From assembly GCF_004362825.1 (NCBI RefSeq), contig NZ_SNXZ01000002.1, positions 801,365 through 865,364 on the forward strand: a stretch of DNA of 64,000 nt, in the 5' to 3' direction. Numbering within the stretch: position 1 is the stretch's first letter; each line of letters opens with the position of its first letter. The notes under the pieces are model-generated. The model did no database searches. It saw only the letters and a program-made list of their open reading frames with translations, and was not told the DNA's origin. The stretch comes from Labedaea rhizosphaerae. Lineage in GTDB: Bacteria > Actinomycetota > Actinomycetes > Mycobacteriales > Pseudonocardiaceae. Shown here piece after piece: positions 35,413 to 43,350 of the stretch. Made by a program: the position numbers and the translations under genes.

Positions 35413-35472
35413 CTTGCAAGGGATATGACCGGTCCAGACCACCTGTGGATCGAGCGCTCTGCAAGTGCTTGC
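35413..35472. promoter_or_regulatory. Two CTTGCAAG-type operator half-site pairs upstream of the LacI gene
   Basis: CTTGCAAG at 35413-35420 (perfect palindrome) and GCAAGTGCTTGC at 35461-35472 lie 43-102 bp upstream of the LacI start. They resemble the CTTGCAAG core upstream of the ABC operon (29556-29563), pointing to autoregulation. Confidence 0.5.
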
Positions 35473-35514
35473 GCAACGCCTGCGAGGTGTGGAGCGAGCC
35501 CCGCGACCGACCAC

Positions 35515-35541
35515 TGTTACCTTCTCGCGCCCCTGCTCGTC
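35515..35541 (+). promoter_or_regulatory. Candidate ECF41-type promoter for the VOC-sigma operon
   Basis: TGTTACC (35515-35521), a 16-bp spacer and CGTC (35538-35541) resemble the known ECF41 pattern (TGTCACA then CGTC), with 5 of 7 matches in the -35. It is 38 bp upstream of the VOC gene, so the sigma factor may control its own operon. Confidence 0.4.
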
Positions 35542-35579
35542 ACACGGACACAACCGATGAGGCGAAGCAGGGAGTCACC

Positions 35580-35978
35580 ATGTTGAACAGCGTCTTGTTC
35601 GTCACGGTCTACGTCACCGACCAGGACCGCGCGCTGAAGTTCTACGAAGAGGGCCTCGGCCTGGAGAAGCGGATCGACGTCGAGGGGCAGGACGGGCGGT
35701 TCCTGACCGTCGGCATCCCCGACAGCCCGGTCGACATCCTGCTGTGGTCCGACCCGGCGAGCGCCGGAGCGCCGGCCCAGCGCGGCGCGGGAGCCGGCCC
35801 GGTGCCGGGTCCGCTGATCCTCGGGTCGGCGGACCTGCGCAAAGATGTGGAGGTGTTCCGCGAACGAGGTGTGACCTTCGACGAGCCCGAGGTGCAGGAG
35901 TACCCGTTCGGGCTGCGCATCGAGGCGGTGGATCCGGACGGCAACCGGATCTCCCTGCGCGAGCAGCGGAGGCCGTGA
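35580..35978 (+). CDS. VOC-superfamily protein
   Basis: 132 residues from ATG 35580 with GGGAG 5 nt upstream. It has VOC-type VYVTDQDRALKFYEEGLGLEKRID at the start and AVDPDGNRISLREQ at the end. A Pro/Gly-rich loop (AQRGAGAGPVPGP) replaces part of the middle. It is followed at once by the ECF41-type sigma gene. ECF41 genes are often paired with an oxidoreductase, epimerase or carboxymuconolactone decarboxylase; a VOC protein is a plausible variant. Substrate unknown. Confidence 0.88.
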   Translation: MLNSVLFVTVYVTDQDRALKFYEEGLGLEKRIDVEGQDGRFLTVGIPDSPVDILLWSDPASAGAPAQRGAGAGPVPGPLILGSADLRKDVEVFRERGVTFDEPEVQEYPFGLRIEAVDPDGNRISLREQRRP

Positions 35979-35980
35979 CG

Positions 35981-36850
35981 ATGGCCGACGGGACGGACCT
36001 GGTGGCCCAGGCGTTCGAGGCCCAGCGCGACCGGCTGCGCGCGGTCGCGTACCGGATGCTCGGCTCGCACGCCGACGCGGAGGACGTGGTCCAGGAGGCC
36101 TGGCTGCGCCTCGCCCGCCAGGACACCGCGGCCATCGACAACCTGGCCGGCTGGCTGACCACGGTGGTCGGCCGGATCAGCCTGGACGTCCTGCGCTCCC
36201 GCCAGGTCCATCCCGAGGCGTCCTACGACGCCAAGCCCGAACTCGTGGTGACCGCGGACGAGGGTCCCGCGCCGGACGAGACCGCGGCGCTCGCCGACTC
36301 GGTGGGGCTGGCGCTCGTCGTCGTGCTCGATTCGCTGGCGCCCAGCGAGCGCCTGGCGTTCGTGCTGCACGACATGTTCGCGGTGCCGTTCCAGGAGATC
36401 GGCCAGATCCTCGGCAAGTCCACCGACGCGACGAAGATGCTCGCGAGCCGCGCCCGCCGCAAGGTCCAGCAGACCGACCGGCCGGCGAGCATCGGGCGGG
36501 AGCAGCGCTCGGTGGTCGACGCGTTCCGCAAGGCCGCCCACGCCGGCGACTTCGAGGCGCTGCTGAGCGTGCTCGACCCGAACGTGAAGCGCACGGTCCA
36601 CGCCCCGGACGGCGTGGTCGTGACCCTCGGCGCCACCGAGGTCGCCGCGGGCGCGAAGAGCTACCGCGAGGCGTCGGCCCGCCAGCTTCGTGTGCTGGTC
36701 GGCGACCGGCTTGGCGTCCTGGCCTGGCGTGCGGACGGCACCCCGCAGTCGCTCATCGCGTTCACCGTCACCGGCGACCGCATCACGGCGATCGAGATCT
36801 TCGTCGACCCGGCCGAGCTCGCGGCGATGCGGCTGCCCGAACCCGCGTAG
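35981..36850 (+). CDS. ECF41-type (SigJ-like) RNA polymerase sigma factor with SnoaL C-domain
   Basis: 289 residues. GGAGG lies 8 nt before ATG 35981; a GTG at 35975 overlaps the VOC stop but is too close to the SD. Sigma region 2 is at about 12-75 (AVAYRMLGSHADAEDVVQEAWLRLAR), region 4 at about 115-165 (LAPSERLAFVLHDMFAVPFQEIGQILG), and a C-terminal SnoaL/NTF2-like domain lies at about 180-289. In ECF41 proteins this C-domain regulates activity in place of an anti-sigma factor. No anti-sigma gene is next to it, consistent with that. Confidence 0.93.
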   Translation: MADGTDLVAQAFEAQRDRLRAVAYRMLGSHADAEDVVQEAWLRLARQDTAAIDNLAGWLTTVVGRISLDVLRSRQVHPEASYDAKPELVVTADEGPAPDETAALADSVGLALVVVLDSLAPSERLAFVLHDMFAVPFQEIGQILGKSTDATKMLASRARRKVQQTDRPASIGREQRSVVDAFRKAAHAGDFEALLSVLDPNVKRTVHAPDGVVVTLGATEVAAGAKSYREASARQLRVLVGDRLGVLAWRADGTPQSLIAFTVTGDRITAIEIFVDPAELAAMRLPEPA

Positions 36851-36851
36851 G

Positions 36852-37334
36852 TCAGTCGCGGCCGTAGGCGCGGCGGGTCATGCCGGCGACGGCGGGGGCG
36901 TGCAGTTCCGCCTCCGTCCGCACGTCGGCGATCGTCTGCGACGCGAGGGACTTGCGCCACGCCAGTTCCGCGCGCTGCATGGACGTGTTCACCGCGCAGG
37001 CGACGCGGAACTGGCTCTCCGGCGCGTCCGCGCCCATGCCCCGGCGACGGATCTCCGTGCACTGGAAGGCGGGCTCTGGCCCCTCGATGGCCATGACCAC
37101 GTCCATCAGCGTGATCTTCTCGGGGGGCCGGGCCAGCCGGAACCCGCCACGTGCACCGGGCACGGACTCGAGCAGGCCGGCTCGCACGAGCGCCTGCAGC
37201 TGCTTGTTCAGGTACGCCTGCGGCAGCTCGTAACTGGCCGCGAAGCGGGCGGTGGACACGGGCTCGCCGTCGTCCAGCCAGGCCAGCGCGAGGAGCACGT
37301 GCACCGCCCACTCGACACCCTGGTTCATCCGCAT
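36852..37334 (-). CDS. Rrf2-family transcriptional regulator
   Basis: 160 residues. The Rrf2 winged HTH is marked by GVEWAVHVLLALAWLDDGEPVS and LPQAYLNKQLQALVRAGLLESVPGARGGFRLARPP. Two cysteines, C92 and C113, fall where redox or Fe-S-sensing Rrf2 proteins carry theirs, but only two are present where cluster-binding members have three. Control may therefore be by thiol oxidation or NO. It is 43 nt from the NDH-2-like gene in the same direction, with a possible operator (GGATG-N5-CATCC) between. Confidence 0.88.
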   Translation of the reverse strand: MRMNQGVEWAVHVLLALAWLDDGEPVSTARFAASYELPQAYLNKQLQALVRAGLLESVPGARGGFRLARPPEKITLMDVVMAIEGPEPAFQCTEIRRRGMGADAPESQFRVACAVNTSMQRAELAWRKSLASQTIADVRTEAELHAPAVAGMTRRAYGRD

Positions 37335-37340
37335 GAACCA

Positions 37341-37355
37341 GGATGCTAGACATCC
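37341..37355. promoter_or_regulatory. Inverted repeat between Rrf2 gene and oxidoreductase gene
   Basis: GGATG (37341-37345), CTAGA and CATCC (37351-37355) form a 5-5-5 inverted repeat 7 bp upstream of the Rrf2 start. Likely an autoregulatory site. A related GGATATC-type sequence lies near 38645 upstream of the oxidoreductase. Confidence 0.45.
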
Positions 37356-37377
37356 AGGATCTGTGGTGTCAAAGCGC

Positions 37378-38595
37378 TCAGCCGGCCACGAGGGTCGCCG
37401 GCGGGGTGTACTCCGGCCTGGTCGCTCGCGGGCCCGCCACGGCGAACAACGCGGCGGCGTCGTCGACGGGCGGGTAGATCCACTCCGTGTTGATCGTGTT
37501 CTTGAGGTGCTTGGCCGCGGGTCCGGTCATCCGCACCTCGCGGTCCCAGCCCGAGGTGACGACCGCGCCCGCCGGACCCAGCGACAAGCAGGTGACATAG
37601 GGCACCGGCTGGAAGGGGACCTGCTCCGCGCCGAGCAGGTCGGCGGCCACGTTGTGCCCGGCGAACTTGCCTTGCGGCGACGCGTGCTGGCAGCTCTGCA
37701 GGACGATCCGGCCCTCGTCGGGCGACAGCGCCGCCGCGGTGTCCCCCGCGGCATACACCTCGGGGGCGCCGCGCACCCGAAGGTATTCGTCGACGTCGAG
37801 CCGGCCGAGCCGGTCCCTGGCCGCCGGGATGAACGCGGTGAGCGGGCTCGCGGCCATGCCTGCCGTCCACACCACGGTCGCGGCCGGGACGACCGACCCG
37901 TCCGAGAGCCGGACCTCGTCGCCCGCGACCTCGTCCACGCTCGTCGCGAGCCGGACCTCGACGCCGAGGTCGGCCAGGGCCTTCGCGATGGCCGGGCGTG
38001 GTCCCGCGCCGAGCTCGGGTCCGATGGCGTCCATCCGTTCCACCAGCACGACCTTGCCCTCGGCGGGCAGCCGCCCGACCAGCTCGGTCGCGATCTCCAA
38101 CCCGGTGAACCCGGCGCCCACGACGACCGCGGTGAACCGGCCCGGCCCGGCCGGCCGGTCCGGGAGGCGGCGCAGGTGCGCGTCGAGCGCGGCCGCCCCG
38201 GTCAACGTGTCGATGTCGAAGACGTGCTCGGCGCCGGGGAGCGTCGGGCGGACGACCTGGCTGCCCGAGGCGAGCACCAGCCGGTCGTAAGTCAGCTGGG
38301 CCGGCGTGCCGTCGCGGCCGATCGTCGTGACGGTCCGCGCCGCGGTGTCGATGCCGGTCACGGTGCCCGCGACGCGCCGCACGCCGATCGGCCCGAGCAC
38401 CCGGTCCAACGGGACCCGCATCCGGTCGGGATCGGCCTCGTAGAGCCGTGGCCGCATGACCAGGTCGTCACCGGCGCTGATCAGGGTGATCCGCAGGTCC
38501 GTTTCGGACAGTCCGTGCTGCGCGCGGAGCTTGGCCGCGCTCGCCGCGCTCCACACCCCTGCGAACCCGCCGCCAACGATCAGGATCTCCGACAT
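37378..38595 (-). CDS. NDH-2-like NAD(P)/FAD oxidoreductase
   Basis: 405 residues with two Rossmann motifs: VGGGFAG (residues 6-12) for FAD and VVVGAGFTGLEIATEL near 165 for NAD(P). The YAAGDTAA motif near the C-third closes the FAD fold. It is shorter than respiratory NDH-2 and has no C-terminal amphipathic helix that I can see, so it may be soluble. Neighbouring Rrf2 regulation points to a redox-stress role. The ATG at 38595 is preceded by AAGGAAACCTAG. Confidence 0.9.
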   Translation of the reverse strand: MSEILIVGGGFAGVWSAASAAKLRAQHGLSETDLRITLISAGDDLVMRPRLYEADPDRMRVPLDRVLGPIGVRRVAGTVTGIDTAARTVTTIGRDGTPAQLTYDRLVLASGSQVVRPTLPGAEHVFDIDTLTGAAALDAHLRRLPDRPAGPGRFTAVVVGAGFTGLEIATELVGRLPAEGKVVLVERMDAIGPELGAGPRPAIAKALADLGVEVRLATSVDEVAGDEVRLSDGSVVPAATVVWTAGMAASPLTAFIPAARDRLGRLDVDEYLRVRGAPEVYAAGDTAAALSPDEGRIVLQSCQHASPQGKFAGHNVAADLLGAEQVPFQPVPYVTCLSLGPAGAVVTSGWDREVRMTGPAAKHLKNTINTEWIYPPVDDAAALFAVAGPRATRPEYTPPATLVAG

Positions 38596-38767
38596 CTAGG
38601 TTTCCTTCCTCCCACTCGAACCCTCCGGCGCAAACGTAGGGAACCTGGATATCTCATGTCAAGATTCGGTCGAGCGCCTCACGACGACGCAAACCGCTTG
38701 CGACCGGGCCGACCTGGCGGCACGCTGATCAGCCGGCGCGAGTTGCCGATGGTCTGAGGGAGAACGG

Positions 38768-39304
38768 ATGGGCGTGCGAGCCCGCGAGATCGTGCTGGAC
38801 CGCTTCGCGTGGATCGATGGTCATGCGGACGTGTGGGCGATCTTCCGCGACGCGGACGCGCTGCGGGCCGTGGTCAAGGCGCTGGCGGATCCGTTCCGCG
38901 GCGAGCGGATCGCGGCGGTGTGCGGAATCGAGTCCCGCGGGTTTCTCCTGGGTGGCGCGGCCGCCGTCGAACTCGGCGTCGGGTTCGTACCTGTCCGCAA
39001 GGCGAACGGCTTGTTCCCCGGCGCGAAGGCGACGCGTGCGACCGCGCCGGATTACCGCGGCGTGGTGAACACCCTTCGGCTGCAACGCGCCTCGCTGACC
39101 CCAGGCGATCGAGTTGTCCTGGTGGACGACTGGATCCAGACCGGCAGCCAAGTTCAGGCGGTGCACGCATTGGTCGCCGAGTGCGGTGCGCGGTTGGTCG
39201 GCTGCAGTGTGATCGTCGACGAACTGACCGATGAGCGACGATCCGAACGCGGCCTGGTGCACGCGCTCGTGCGTGCTGACGAGCTTCCCCGCGACGGTGG
39301 TTGA
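38768..39304 (+). CDS. Adenine-phosphoribosyltransferase-like PRTase
   Basis: 178 residues with GGGAG 7 nt before ATG 38768. The PRPP-binding motif is VVLVDDWIQTGSQ (116-128), with two adjacent Asp residues and the TG loop; it differs from the usual DDxxxTGGT by losing one Gly. GIESRGFLLGGAAAVELGVGFVPVRK is Apt-like. It probably transfers ribose-5-phosphate to a nucleobase. Alternative: a regulatory PRTase. It converges on the epimerase gene. Confidence 0.88.
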   Translation: MGVRAREIVLDRFAWIDGHADVWAIFRDADALRAVVKALADPFRGERIAAVCGIESRGFLLGGAAAVELGVGFVPVRKANGLFPGAKATRATAPDYRGVVNTLRLQRASLTPGDRVVLVDDWIQTGSQVQAVHALVAECGARLVGCSVIVDELTDERRSERGLVHALVRADELPRDGG

Positions 39305-39323
39305 CCTCGCCTGATCGGGCGGC

Positions 39324-40214
39324 TTACGTCCGCAACGCGGCGGCCCGCTCGCTCAGGGCCGCCAATGCGGCCTCGTCGTAGTCCATGGGAGTGAACGGGA
39401 CCAACGAGCGGGCGCTGTCGTCTTCGACCACTGCCTCGTTGGCCATCGAGCCGATCAGGGCGCGGGCGGTTCTGAGGTCGATGTCGGTGACGAGCGCGAG
39501 CCCCAGCGCGGCCAGGCGCGAGTGGAACACCGGCGCCGGGACGAGCCGCAGTGACCGGCCCTGGATCGCGGCCAGCCGGCGCAGCATGTCGCCGTACTCG
39601 AGGACTTCGGTACCGCCGATCTCGAGCGTGCGGTCGAACGCACACTGATTCCCGAGGACGCCGGTGAGGTAGCGAATCGCATCGGCGGCGGCGATGGGTT
39701 GCGTGCGGGTGCGCACCCACGGCGGCGTGAGCATGACCGGCAGGTGCTCGACCAGTTGCCGGGTCATCTCCCACGCGGTCCCGCCGTGCCCGACGACGAC
39801 AGCCGCGCGCAGCGCCGTGACCGGGACACCCGTCGCCGCCAGGCGGTGCTCGACCTGGTGCCGGGAGCGCACGTGCGTCGACAAGTCCTTGCCGTCGCCG
39901 AGGCCGCCGAGGTAGATGATCTGCGGCAACCGCACATCGCCTGCCGTCAGCGCGAAGTTGCGGGCAGCCTCGGCGTCGAGCCGCGCGAAAGCCGGTTGGT
40001 CCAACGAGTGCACCAGGTAGTACGCGGCTTCGGCGCCACGCAAGGCATCGACGAGCGAGCCGGGATCGCGGACGTCCGCCGCGACCGGTTCGCCCGCACC
40101 CGCATACCGATCCGGCCTGCGGGTCAGGGCGCACACCGTGTGGCCCTGCTCCGCCAGCGCGGCGCACAGCCGTCGCCCGATGAACCCCGAGGCACCCGCG
40201 ACCGCGACCCGCAT
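39324..40214 (-). CDS. NAD(P)-binding SDR/NmrA-like protein
   Basis: 296 residues starting MRVAVAGASGFIGRRL, a Rossmann GxxGxxG motif. The body (AAYYLVHSLDQPAFARLDAEAARNFA; IIYLGGLGDGKDLSTHVRSRHQVEHRL) matches atypical SDRs related to the NAD(P)H-binding DoxX-partner and YbjT-type proteins. No YxxxK pair is evident. Its ATG is 1 nt from the stop of the upstream epimerase gene, so the two are coupled. Cytoplasmic; substrate unknown. Confidence 0.88.
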   Translation of the reverse strand: MRVAVAGASGFIGRRLCAALAEQGHTVCALTRRPDRYAGAGEPVAADVRDPGSLVDALRGAEAAYYLVHSLDQPAFARLDAEAARNFALTAGDVRLPQIIYLGGLGDGKDLSTHVRSRHQVEHRLAATGVPVTALRAAVVVGHGGTAWEMTRQLVEHLPVMLTPPWVRTRTQPIAAADAIRYLTGVLGNQCAFDRTLEIGGTEVLEYGDMLRRLAAIQGRSLRLVPAPVFHSRLAALGLALVTDIDLRTARALIGSMANEAVVEDDSARSLVPFTPMDYDEAALAALSERAAALRT

Positions 40215-40215
40215 G

Positions 40216-41211
40216 TCAGGCAGCCAACGGCGCGGTGGCCTGACCGGACCCGCGGACCAGGCCGTCGACCACCGACCGGAGCGCGGCGATCGCGTCGTGC
40301 CGGGGCCGCCAGTCCAATGTGGAGCGGGCGCGGCGGGTGTCCATCAGCACCACCTGATCGGCGACGGCCAGCCAGCCGGGGTGCAGGCGGTGCAGCCCGA
40401 GCCGGCCCGAGGCGCGCGCGGCCGTGGTCACCACCCGCTTGGGCAGCTGCAGCGGGACCGCGCCGAACGCCTCGGCGACGTCGGGGGCCGTGAGCACCGG
40501 CGCCGCCGCGATGTTGAACGCGCCGGTCGCCCGTCTGTCCACGATGGACCGGAACGCGGCCGCGAGGTCGTCGGCGTGGACGACCTGGCCGCGCAGCCCG
40601 GCCCAGAACGGCAACGGAACCGGCCACCGGCGGCGCAGCACCCGGGTCAGCACCGGCCCCAGCAGCCACCGGCCGAACTCCCCGGCCGCGGCCGGTTGCA
40701 GGATCGTGCCGGGGCGCACGACCGCCACCGACGTGCCCGACGGCGCGAACCCGGCCAGGGTGCGCTCCAGCCACACCTTGTCCTCGCTGTAGTTGCTGCC
40801 TGGAATCCCTTCGCACGGCCACCGTTCGTCCACGGCGCGGTTGCCCGCCGGTGCGTAAGCCGCCACCGACGAGCAACACACCAGGTGCGGCACGCCAGCG
40901 GCGGCAACCGCACGCAGAACCCGCGAGGTGCCCACCCGGTTGGCTCGGCGCATCGGCTGGTCGTCCCGGCCCGGCTGCACGGCCCACGCCAGGTGCACCA
41001 CGGCGTCTGCCCCATGCAACACGGACCTGAGCACCCGGTCGGCGTCGTCGGCCAGCAGGTCACACGCCACCCAGTCCGCCTCGTCGAACGGCGCCCCACT
41101 GGTTTCGGGCAAGCGCCGCGCGAGCCCGACGACCTCGACGCCACTGCCGCGGAAAGCACGCACCAGCGCGCTGCCCGCGTTGCCGGTCGCACCGGTGACG
41201 ACGATCCGCAC
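40216..41211 (-). CDS. NAD-dependent epimerase/dehydratase-family protein
   Basis: 331 residues from a GTG at 41211. Rossmann motif VVTGATGNAGSALV near the start; the middle carries HLVCCSSVAAYAPAG and YSEDKVWLERTLAGF. SS and YxxxK residues (Y-S-E-D-K) are present, so it is a complete extended SDR. It is the first gene of a two-gene unit with the SDR at 39324-40214. Sugar-nucleotide or hydroxysteroid substrates are both possible. Confidence 0.88.
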   Translation of the reverse strand: MRIVVTGATGNAGSALVRAFRGSGVEVVGLARRLPETSGAPFDEADWVACDLLADDADRVLRSVLHGADAVVHLAWAVQPGRDDQPMRRANRVGTSRVLRAVAAAGVPHLVCCSSVAAYAPAGNRAVDERWPCEGIPGSNYSEDKVWLERTLAGFAPSGTSVAVVRPGTILQPAAAGEFGRWLLGPVLTRVLRRRWPVPLPFWAGLRGQVVHADDLAAAFRSIVDRRATGAFNIAAAPVLTAPDVAEAFGAVPLQLPKRVVTTAARASGRLGLHRLHPGWLAVADQVVLMDTRRARSTLDWRPRHDAIAALRSVVDGLVRGSGQATAPLAA

Positions 41212-41285
41212 ATGCAGAGGAATACCCGGTTAGCGGCGGAGTATTCGGCTCTTTGCGGGGCTCTCGATTGGTTCTCGATTAGGAG

Positions 41286-41456
41286 CGGCTGCCGCGAGTG
41301 TTCGCCGCCAGGTGGCCGGGTTGACCTCGGGGCGGGGCGGCGAACACCCTTGCCCACGATGCCGGCGGTTGGCGTTGCGCGGGTGGCCGGTTTGAATGGT
41401 TGCGTTGCGTTGTTCCCTGCCGTTTGTTGGGTGGCCCCGGAGGTGGCCGGGTTGCG
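41286..41456 (-). repeat. Inverted copy of the HNH-flanking repeat (copy A)
   Basis: The reverse complement of this ~170-bp stretch aligns with copies B and C downstream of the HNH gene. The most conserved part is a hairpin GTGTTCGCCGCC (41298-41309) / GGCGGCGAACAC (41336-41347). Copy A is more diverged, especially its right half, than B and C are from each other. Confidence 0.75.
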
Positions 41457-41522
41457 TCGAAGATGGAATATTCCGGCGATTGTTCCCTCGTTCGTGTTAG
41501 ACCATTAGTTCGAATGGCGTGG

Positions 41523-41528
41523 TATGAT
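41523..41528 (+). promoter_or_regulatory. -10 box for leaderless transcription of the DUF222/HNH gene
   Basis: TATGAT ends 6 nt before the ATG at 41535, the normal spacing for a leaderless mRNA in actinobacteria. No SD is present, and this supports the 41535 start (MELGELN) over ATG 41514. The -35 is weak (TTAGAC, 20 bp upstream). Confidence 0.55.
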
Positions 41529-41534
41529 CGGGGT

Positions 41535-42656
41535 ATGGAGCTGGGGGAGCTTAACTCGACCGTCGCGCAAATGCGGCAACTGGAGTTGAAGCTGCTCGAC
41601 GACATTTCCCAGATCGAATGGAAAGAGTCCGGGTACCCCCAGTTGTGGCGGTTCCTGCAAGACGTCCTGCACGTCACCGCCCAGGAGGCCAAACGCCTCG
41701 AACACCACGTCGAGTTGCTGTGTCCAAAGATCGGGATCACCGGACAGCCCATCCCGCCCCGACTGCCTTCCGCGCGAGCAGCGATGGCCGCGGGAGAGAT
41801 CTCCGGCGCGCATGTCGACAAGATCGCCACCACAGTGGAGTCGGTCCCGGTCGAGCACGCCGAGCAGGTCGAGGCAGACATGACCGGGCTGGCGCGGAAG
41901 TTCAACCCGACCCAGCTCATCCGCCTGGGCGAGCGCATCGTCGACGCCCTCAACCCCGACGGTCGCAAACCCATCGAACGAATGGTGGTGGATGCGCAGA
42001 ACACGCTGGACCTCTACGAACACCGCGACGGGTCGCTGTCAGGCCAGTTCCGTTTCGGCGGGGAGGACGCGAGCGTGCTCCGCAGCCTGCTGTCCCCGTT
42101 GGCCAAGCCGCAGACTGGGGATGACCGGACTTTGAGCGAGCGGCAGGGTGACGCCCTGGCCGAGATCATCGGCTTCGCCGCCGACTCCGGCCACGCCCCA
42201 GCAGAGGGTGGCGAACGCCCGCACATCGCGGTGACGGTCTCCTTGGAGACCCTGCAGACCCGCATCGGTCGCGCCATCCTCGACGACGCCCGCACCCTGA
42301 CTCCGGAGCAGGCCCGCCGCGTGGCGTGCGAGGGGAAAATCATCCCGGTCGTCCTCGGCGGCCAATCCCGGCCACTGGATATCGGGGAAACCCGCCGCCT
42401 GGCCGACAAACGATTGCGCAGAGCCCTCGCCATCCGAGACCAAGGCTGCGCCGCCCCGGGTTGTGCGCGAACACCACACCAATGTCACGCCCACCACATC
42501 CAACATTGGGCCGACGGTGGGCTAACCACACTCGACAATCTAGTGTTGGTTTGCCCATATCATCACCGGCTACTGCATCACACCGAATGGACGGTGCATA
42601 TGGATAACGGGCTGCCGGTGTTCACCCCACCACCCTGGTTGCAACGCACCGCGTAA
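41535..42656 (+). CDS. DUF222 domain HNH endonuclease (13E12 repeat family type)
   Basis: 373 residues. The DUF222 N-domain spans about 1-270 (LELKLLDDISQIEWKESGY; HVDKIATTVESVPVEHAEQ). The C-terminal HNH is QGCAAPGCARTPHQCHAHHIQHWADGG, then LDNLVLVCPYHHRLLHH. This is the architecture of the M. tuberculosis 13E12 repeat proteins, which lie in mobile REP13E12 elements and serve phage integration. Here the gene is flanked by repeats: one inverted copy before it, two direct copies after it. It ends PPPWLQRTA*. Function is unproven; nuclease activity is likely from the intact HNH. Confidence 0.93.
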   Translation: MELGELNSTVAQMRQLELKLLDDISQIEWKESGYPQLWRFLQDVLHVTAQEAKRLEHHVELLCPKIGITGQPIPPRLPSARAAMAAGEISGAHVDKIATTVESVPVEHAEQVEADMTGLARKFNPTQLIRLGERIVDALNPDGRKPIERMVVDAQNTLDLYEHRDGSLSGQFRFGGEDASVLRSLLSPLAKPQTGDDRTLSERQGDALAEIIGFAADSGHAPAEGGERPHIAVTVSLETLQTRIGRAILDDARTLTPEQARRVACEGKIIPVVLGGQSRPLDIGETRRLADKRLRRALAIRDQGCAAPGCARTPHQCHAHHIQHWADGGLTTLDNLVLVCPYHHRLLHHTEWTVHMDNGLPVFTPPPWLQRTA

Positions 42657-42898
42657 ATTCCTGTAACTCAGCCACCGCCGGAACCACCCCAGTAGCCGCC
42701 GGCTGCCCTCGCAACGCAACCCATCAACCCGACCACCCACGCCACGCAACCACCGGCCACCGGTGGCAAGGGTGTTCGCCGCCACCAACCCCGAGACCAA
42801 CCCAACCACCGGCGGCGAACACCCGCGGCAGCAACACCCACACGAGAGCAACCGCGAACGATCACTCAACCAACATCAGTCACCCAGTCCCAGCCACC
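42622..42898 (+). repeat. Direct repeat copy B, including the 3' end of the HNH gene
   Basis: About 277 bp. It begins inside the HNH gene's last 35 bp (encoding PPPWLQRTA*) and continues into non-coding DNA. The hairpin is GTGTTCGCCGCC (42772-42783) / GGCGGCGAACAC (42811-42822). It matches copy C at a spacing of about 320 bp with scattered substitutions. Confidence 0.85.
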
Positions 42899-42942
42899 AA
42901 CGACGCACGCAACTCCACCGCGAGAGCAACCACCGCGCCCGC

Positions 42943-43217
42943 TCACCCCACCGCCCTGGCTGCAACACGCCGCGTAAATCCTGTAACTCAGCCACCGCCG
43001 GGACCACCGGCGAACCGCAGCCTGCCCTCGCAACGCAACCCCTCAACCGGGCCACCCACGCCACGCAACCAGCGGGCACCGGTGGCAAGGGTGTTCGCCG
43101 CCACCACCCCCGGGACCAACCCAACCACCGGCGGCGAACACCCGCGGCAGCAACACCCACACGAGAGCAACCGGGAACGACCTGTCAACCAACATCAGTC
43201 ATCCGGTCCCAGCCACC
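42943..43217 (+). repeat. Direct repeat copy C with fossil of the HNH gene's 3' end
   Basis: About 275 bp and highly similar to copy B. Its first ~37 bp still encode PPPWLQHAA* in the frame matching the gene's real end, so the duplication started inside the gene. Hairpin: GTGTTCGCCGCC (43091-43102) / GGCGGCGAACAC (43130-43141). From 43218 to 43350 I see nothing. The whole 42657-43350 gap contains no credible gene. Confidence 0.85.
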
Positions 43218-43350
43218 TCCCCACGGCAGCCGCCTTCAGTCGAGGGCACCAACTTCCAGCACCACCCCCGACAAGCAACCACCGACCCCGTCAGCAGCGA
43301 CCCAACATGTGCACTGGAACCAGTCAGCCCAGCGAATCAGCGCCGGCGCA

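Larger units (their letters stand above)
41212..41534. promoter_or_regulatory. Intergenic region with inverted repeat copy and leaderless promoter
   Basis: This 323-bp stretch has no gene. 41286-41456 is the reversed copy of the repeat found downstream of the DUF222/HNH gene. 41457-41534 holds the promoter of that gene. The left ~75 bp presumably holds the epimerase promoter; I see no clear boxes in it. Confidence 0.6.
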
